Source: Cytobacillus sp. NCCP-133 (GTDB taxonomy: Bacteria; Bacillota; Bacilli; Bacillales; Cytobacillaceae). From it: a stretch of DNA of 45,655 nt. The notes below the pieces were generated by a model. That model was not told where the DNA came from and made no database searches. It worked only from the letters and a program-made list of their open reading frames with translations. Numbering within the stretch: position 1 is the first letter of the stretch; each line of letters begins with the position of its first letter. Positions 41,353 to 45,655 of the stretch are shown here, in pieces. The stretch spans positions 1 to 45,655 of the forward strand of contig NZ_BRVM01000024.1 of assembly GCF_026011715.1 (NCBI RefSeq), written 5' to 3'. A program made the position numbers and the translations under genes.

Positions 41353-41821
41353 ATTTTAGATTGGGAAATCCCTGCTGGCGTAAAGCTTCATACACCAATA
41401 TAGCTGCTGTATTCGAAAGGTTGAGTGAACGGACATTATTATTCATTGGTATTCTCAAAAAGTGATCTTTATTTGTTTCTAGCAGATCTTTTGGTAAACC
41501 CGTTGTTTCTTTTCCAAACATAAAATAATGCTCCTTTGATTCATCACTAAAATCAAAGGATGAATGTGTTATTTCACCAAAGGTTTCAATATAGTAGTAC
41601 TCACCTTGATTTTTTGAGAAAAAGTCATCCAATGAGTCATAATACGTTATGTTTACAGATCCCCAGAAATCAAAGCCTGCTCGTTTGATCATCTTGTCAT
41701 CTGTTGAAAAGCCAAGTGGTCGGATTAAATGCAAGGCTGTATCCGTTGCAGCACAAGTAAGGGCAATATTTCCGGTATTAGCCGGAATATCTGGTTGATA
41801 TAGGACAACATGTAATGCCAA
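41351..41821 (-). CDS. trmL: tRNA (cytidine(34)-2'-O)-methyltransferase TrmL
   Basis: 156 residues, SPOUT fold. Visible motifs: VVLYQPDIPANTGNIALTCA, RPLGFSTDDK, FGKETTGLP and IPMNNNVRSLNLSNTAAIL, which form the knotted SAM site. TrmL (CspR in Bacillus) methylates the wobble ribose of tRNA-Leu. TTG 41821 is chosen because GAGGTGAC precedes it by a normal distance. Monocistronic. Confidence 0.95.
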   Translation of the reverse strand: MALHVVLYQPDIPANTGNIALTCAATDTALHLIRPLGFSTDDKMIKRAGFDFWGSVNITYYDSLDDFFSKNQGEYYYIETFGEITHSSFDFSDESKEHYFMFGKETTGLPKDLLETNKDHFLRIPMNNNVRSLNLSNTAAILVYEALRQQGFPNLK

Positions 41822-42220
41822 GAATTGTCACCTCTATTTTCATTTTACCCTCCAAATTATAGCATATAGATTGGAAGATAAGCACTTTCCCTTACTGAGC
41901 GTCTTGGTAAGTAAAGGTGCCTGCCCTCAGCTGCATGAAAAGGGGACTAGGTACCTTATTTTATGGTTTAAAGGTTATTTCAGCTTTGCCAATATTCGGA
42001 TAGTTTGCGATATAGGTGCCTTCTTTTGCAGCGAGCGGGGAAATAAAAGTGCCTGATGAAATTATCATGTCTTTCCTTAACCTCTTTTCTTTCTTTGCTA
42101 GTTTATGAGATCACCATGAAACAGACGAAACCGGATTGCCCAAAACAGCGGAAGACACACCTTCACTGATCTTTTGGCCATTATGGAAAAGTTCCATTTT
42201 CTCATTCGACAGCTCTTCAA

Positions 42221-42331
42221 ATGAAGGAGGGGCAATGGGTTGAGAATGATGATATATCGATTATGTTCCAAGGACCACATGCTTACATTTCATCTTCCTG
42301 GTATGAAGCTAGGGAAATTTATCAGAGATGA
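42221..42331 (+). pseudogene. PaiB-like FMN-binding regulator fragment
   Basis: The reading WVENDDISIMFQGPHAYISS then SWYEAREIYQR carries the FQGPHAYISxSWYE block of PaiB/FMN-binding split-barrel proteins. Upstream coding sequence in other frames (from about 42100) appears related but shifted. Ends in a premature stop. Confidence 0.7.
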
Positions 42332-42678
42332 GATCCGTGAATTAGAAAGGTTTAATATAACTTGAGCTTATTCCACATTCGAAGTGCATTTTCGAATATA
42401 GATGGCCTTTCTTTAGGAAAAGGTCCATTTAACAGAATAAGATTATAACAAAATGTACCATCCCTCAATCGTTACCGGAAGAAAAGAATTTACAAAAAGC
42501 TATAAAAAAAATATGCTTCCAGACAGACACACCAGATAAAGTCAACAAGTTCAATAATGTCCTGTCCTTCATATATATATATACCTCCTATAAATTAGAT
42601 ATCCTTTTTTAAATATAATATTAGGGAAATCAAAATTACTGATTCATTTGAGGGGGCTATCCTCGTCTTGATGTGAAT

Positions 42679-42825
42679 ATGAGATCGGAAAGGCAGGCGA
42701 TCGCTAAACATCTTAATATATTGGAGGATGCGGGGCTCGTACGATCCAAACGAAAGGGAAAATACCGGGTGCTTTTGTTTAACAAAGAACCGCTTAAAAA
42801 TTTGCTGAAAGGATGGGTAGATTAA
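42679..42825 (+). pseudogene. ArsR-family regulator fragment
   Basis: 48 codons: ERQAIAKHLNILEDAGLVRS, KRKGKYRVLLFNKEPLKNLL. This is the recognition helix and wing of an ArsR-type repressor; the N-terminal helices are missing. No ribosome site at the first ATG. Confidence 0.75.
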
Positions 42826-42917
42826 GTTATAGTTTATGGCGAATGTATGCGTTTTTTAATTTGCAGCCAGATTGTTAGACGAGAACCATACATCGCAAAT
42901 ATCAGGGAGGACAAAAC

Positions 42918-42971
42918 ATGTTGAAAATCATCATTACCAGTATATTTGTTGAAGAAAATTTAAAATTATGA
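42918..42971 (+). pseudogene. VOC/glyoxalase-family gene, 5' stub
   Basis: A strong AGGGAGG and ATG open MLKIIITSIFVEENLKL then a stop. The start looks like VOC-family proteins (M-I-K-I-x-x-T-S-I-F-V-x-D), and ArsR-VOC pairs are common in Bacillus. Alternatively a genuine 17-residue peptide. Confidence 0.45.
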
Positions 42972-43074
42972 TAATTTTTTTTTCCCCGATATTTAGAATT
43001 TTATCTCCATATTTTCTTCAAACTTTTATAATAGAATCTTCCACAGTGTTAATTTAAGAAAATGGTGATAAAAG

Positions 43075-43809
43075 ATGTACGAATTTTTTAATCAAATAAG
43101 TAATGTGATGATTCAACCTTTTTTAAACCTTGCGCGCAGTTTTGAAAGCATCCCAATTTTATTTGCCTTTTTACTTGGGATTGTTGGTGCTATGGCTCCA
43201 TGCCAATTCACAGGAAATATTGGTGCAATTACTCTTTATGGAAGTAAATCACTCCAAAAAGAACTTGCATGGGTTGATGTTTTCTTTTTCACTCTAGGGA
43301 AAATTGTTGTGTTTACAGGTTTAGGACTTCTTGTTTGGTTTTTGGGTAGAGGATTTGAATCTCAACTTACAATATATTTTCCATGGTTTAGGAAAGTAAT
43401 TGGTCCGATGTTTTTTATTGTCGGTATATTTATGCTGGGCTTTATTAAGATAAAAAGGACGCTAATACTATTAGAAATACCGAAAAGATTTTTCCAAAAG
43501 GGAAAAATGGGTTCATTTTTCATGGGAGTTAGCTTTTCACTTGGTTTCTGTCCAACCATGTTTGTTTTATTTTTTGTAACATTAATGCCAATTGTTTTTT
43601 CAACATCGTATGGAATTGTTTTGCCTAGTTTGTTCGCAATTGGTACATCCTTACCTTTATTCCTAGCTATGTTATTAATTTGGTATTTCGGAGCTAGTGG
43701 CGCTGTGATGAAAAAAGGGAGAAGGATTGGCCTGTATATTCAAAGAGTTGCTGGTGTGATTTTGGTTGTATTAGGGGTATTAGATACAATTACCTACTGG
43801 ATAATATAG
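43075..43809 (+). CDS. CcdA/DsbD-type thiol-redox membrane protein
   Basis: 244 residues, six helices. The two family cysteines are in APCQFTGNIG (helix 1) and GFCPTMFVL (helix 4), each followed or preceded by Pro as in CcdA/DsbD transmembrane domains, which carry electrons from cytoplasmic thioredoxin across the membrane. The partner acceptor is not in the window. It could support cytochrome c or copper-protein maturation. Start ATG 43075 behind ATGGTGAT (weak site). A two-component system follows in the same direction after 119 nt. Confidence 0.82.
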   Translation: MYEFFNQISNVMIQPFLNLARSFESIPILFAFLLGIVGAMAPCQFTGNIGAITLYGSKSLQKELAWVDVFFFTLGKIVVFTGLGLLVWFLGRGFESQLTIYFPWFRKVIGPMFFIVGIFMLGFIKIKRTLILLEIPKRFFQKGKMGSFFMGVSFSLGFCPTMFVLFFVTLMPIVFSTSYGIVLPSLFAIGTSLPLFLAMLLIWYFGASGAVMKKGRRIGLYIQRVAGVILVVLGVLDTITYWII

Positions 43810-43928
43810 ACCTCTCCTTATTTTCTTCAAATATATTCTGTAAAAATTAAATAGGAAAAGGGAAAATGATGAAAGGGAAGGTTAAAAGATGTCGTTCCAG
43901 CTAAATCCGTTACAGAGGTGGTGAAACA

Positions 43929-44639
43929 GTGAAGAAAAAGGAACGTGTCATAGTGATCGATGATGAATGGAATATGAGGAATTTACTCAAAATCCATTTA
44001 TCTCCCTACTTTGAAGTCGAAGAAGCTTCAAGCGGGCTAGAAGCCTTTGGTGTACTAAAAAAAACGAAGGTAGACTTAGTGATACTTGATTTAATGATGC
44101 CAGAAATGGATGGCTGGGAAGTCTGTAAGAAAATAAGAGAAATAAGTCAAGTACCAATTCTTATGCTAACAGCTCGTGGAGAAATAAAGGACAAAGTTCA
44201 AGGGTTTAATGTTGGGGCAGATGATTACCTTGTTAAGCCCTTTAACATAGAAGAGTTACTTGTAAGAGCTAAAGCTCTTATTAGACGTTCAATGTTATCG
44301 TCAGACATTAATTTACTTTCTGATGGGGTTATTGAAATATCAGATTTAAAATTAGATCAAAAAGAAAGGCAAGTTTATATAAAAAATATCGCTTTAGAGT
44401 TAACTCCTAAGGAATATGATCTTGTTCAACTTCTCGTGTTAAATCCAAAAACAATCTTTACACGTGATATGCTTATGGATCATATTTGGGGGATTCATGA
44501 CGTTCTTGATATTCGTACAGTTGATTCGCATGTTAAAAATGTACGGGAAAAGTTTCGGAAAAATAATCTGTCGTTTAATCCAATAAAAACAGTTTGGGGA
44601 AAGGGTTATAAATTTCAAGCGCCCGATGAAGGACAATGA
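43929..44639 (+). CDS. OmpR/PhoB-type response regulator
   Basis: 236 residues. Receiver domain (VIDDEWNMR, phospho-Asp in VILDLMMPEMDGW, LMLTARG, Lys in YLVKPFN) and winged-helix output domain (LTPKEYDLVQLL, RTVDSHVKNVREKF, KTVWGKGYKF). GTG 43929 lies behind AGAGGTGG. Its stop overlaps the kinase start (ATGA), so the pair is translationally coupled. Target genes unknown; the CcdA-like gene upstream is a candidate. Confidence 0.95.
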   Translation: MKKKERVIVIDDEWNMRNLLKIHLSPYFEVEEASSGLEAFGVLKKTKVDLVILDLMMPEMDGWEVCKKIREISQVPILMLTARGEIKDKVQGFNVGADDYLVKPFNIEELLVRAKALIRRSMLSSDINLLSDGVIEISDLKLDQKERQVYIKNIALELTPKEYDLVQLLVLNPKTIFTRDMLMDHIWGIHDVLDIRTVDSHVKNVREKFRKNNLSFNPIKTVWGKGYKFQAPDEGQ

Positions 44640-45655
44640 AGTGGAATCGTATTGTTGTCAAATTAGGTGCAAGTATCTTACTTCTTGTTTTAGCTATTTT
44701 ACTCCCACTAGGTTTTGTTATAAATCAAATAATTTCTGGTTTTTATATTACCAAAGTACAAGAACAAATTGATGATTTATCAAGTCGTTATGCAGCATCC
44801 TTAAATTCATTCGATGTACCCAATCTTAATATGATTGAAATGCATGCAGCCATGACAGAGCAAAAAATCGTTATCGTTAATGACCAGGGAATTGTGGTTG
44901 CCAATTCGGGAGTACCCAGTTTACCAAAAGGAGAAAAAGTACATTCAGATAAGTTTGAATGGCGGGTTAAAAATAGTGAAGCTACTCAAACCGAATATTA
45001 TGATGAAACAAATAATAAACGTTATTTAAGTATCGGAAAACCAATTTATTCTAATAAAGTGTATATAGGTAGAATCTTCGTTTTGGCTTCAATCGAAGAC
45101 ATGTATCAATCGGTGGAAATGGTTGAAAAGGCAGTGATTTTAGCAGGAATAGGTGCTATTTTCTTGGCACTTGGGTTTATCTTTATCTTATCCCGTAAAT
45201 TATCAAATCCACTTTTGGAAATGGAGAAAGCAACTCGTAAAATCGCAAAAGGTGATTTGAATACTAGAGTTTCTGAAGGGACAAATGATGAAATCGGCTC
45301 ATTGGCGACTGCTATAAATGATTTAGCCGTTGAATTACACCGATATCGGTCGAACAGAAGGGAGTTTTTTGCAAACATTTCTCACGAGTTACGGACTCCC
45401 ATTACGTATTTAGAGGGTTATGCAAATGCATTAGAAAATAATCTATATCAATCCGAAGAAGAAAAAAAGCAATATCTTCAAATCATCCAACAAGAAGCAA
45501 GAAGAATGTCTAAATTAGTCAATGATTTGTTTGAGTTATCTAAAATGGAGGAAGGAAAGGTTGAATTGCTTTTTGAGGAAGTAGATTTGGTTGAAGTAGT
45601 CGAAAATGCAATAGTAAAGACGAAAATGAAAGCTAAAGAAAAAGGATTACAATTG
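44636..45655 (+). CDS. sensor histidine kinase (partial, runs off the window)
   Basis: 340 codons are visible. Helix 1 (about 9-33), an extracytoplasmic domain (about 34-165), helix 2 (about 168-187), HAMP (about 188-240; RKIAKGDLNTRV), then the phospho-His box FFANISHELRTPITYLEGYA and the dimerisation helices. The ATP-binding domain lies beyond the end. ATG 44636 overlaps the regulator stop. The sensor domain gives no hint of its ligand. Confidence 0.93.
   Translation, partial: MKWNRIVVKLGASILLLVLAILLPLGFVINQIISGFYITKVQEQIDDLSSRYAASLNSFDVPNLNMIEMHAAMTEQKIVIVNDQGIVVANSGVPSLPKGEKVHSDKFEWRVKNSEATQTEYYDETNNKRYLSIGKPIYSNKVYIGRIFVLASIEDMYQSVEMVEKAVILAGIGAIFLALGFIFILSRKLSNPLLEMEKATRKIAKGDLNTRVSEGTNDEIGSLATAINDLAVELHRYRSNRREFFANISHELRTPITYLEGYANALENNLYQSEEEKKQYLQIIQQEARRMSKLVNDLFELSKMEEGKVELLFEEVDLVEVVENAIVKTKMKAKEKGLQL

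Larger units (their letters stand above)
41822..43074. other. 1.25-kb region with only gene remnants
   Basis: No intact gene. Holds fragments of PaiB-like, ArsR and VOC proteins listed separately. 41870-42100 and 42332-42670 show nothing recognisable apart from AT-rich sequence and a short TA repeat near 42571-42582. Confidence 0.6.

Overview
The window looks like chromosome of a low-to-mid GC, spore-forming Bacillaceae (Cytobacillus/Mesobacillus-like; inferred from gene families, strong GGAGG ribosome sites, DUF1540, DUF2187, DUF3231 and CBO0543 proteins and a B. subtilis-type 21-tRNA cluster behind an rRNA operon). No prophage or CRISPR array is visible. Several stretches are gene graveyards holding truncated or frameshifted genes.

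Layout. 1-2438: the end of a 5S rRNA and 21 tRNA genes, closed by a terminator; two places hold a 5' tRNA stub followed by a shared 36-nt hairpin element. 2440-4360: a decayed IS200/IS605 element (frameshifted tnpA and tnpB, structured right end). 4361-5157: coding remnant, terminator, a degenerate 52-bp tandem repeat and the promoter of the next operon. 5158-8741: a heme-copper oxidase-type operon (subunit IIa, CuA subunit II, subunit I, SCO, CtaG-like protein). Subunit I keeps all metal-ligand histidines but has Asn where oxygen reductases have the cross-linked Tyr, so a nitric oxide reductase is a serious alternative. An Fnr-like box sits 41.5 bp upstream of the predicted transcription start. 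This is the most interesting locus.

8885-9673 is a DUF2935 protein. 9870-15824 is thiamine biosynthesis: TPP riboswitch-thiC and TPP riboswitch-tenI-thiO-thiS-thiG-thiF. 15897-18805 holds small minus-strand genes and a secreted 5'-nucleotidase. 18975-24861 is a citrate-type sensing and uptake locus: a CitS/CitT-like two-component pair followed by TctC, TctB and TctA. 24970-29630 is a patchwork of small genes, short membrane peptides, pseudogenes and putative RNA control elements (a Shine-Dalgarno-masking hairpin before a DUF1540 gene; a leader peptide plus hairpin before a polyamine-type acetyltransferase). 29734-30417 is a truncated Tn3-family transposase butted against a YibE/F membrane protein pair.

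32641-41821: nucleoside hydrolase with a possible Shine-Dalgarno-masking leader, DUF4256, DUF3231, a yjlC-ndh type II NADH dehydrogenase operon with a clear Rex operator, a PAS-STAS protein lacking both RsbR-type phospho-threonines, an EamA/LysR deletion junction, a CBO0543 membrane protein and trmL. 41822-43074 contains only remnants (PaiB-like, ArsR, VOC). 43075-45655 is a CcdA/DsbD-like membrane protein and an OmpR-type two-component system whose kinase runs off the end.

The respiratory parts fit together: an Fnr-type box before the oxidase/NO reductase-like operon and a Rex site before ndh would both tune electron transfer to oxygen and redox state. All functions are inferred from reading the sequence; no database search was run.
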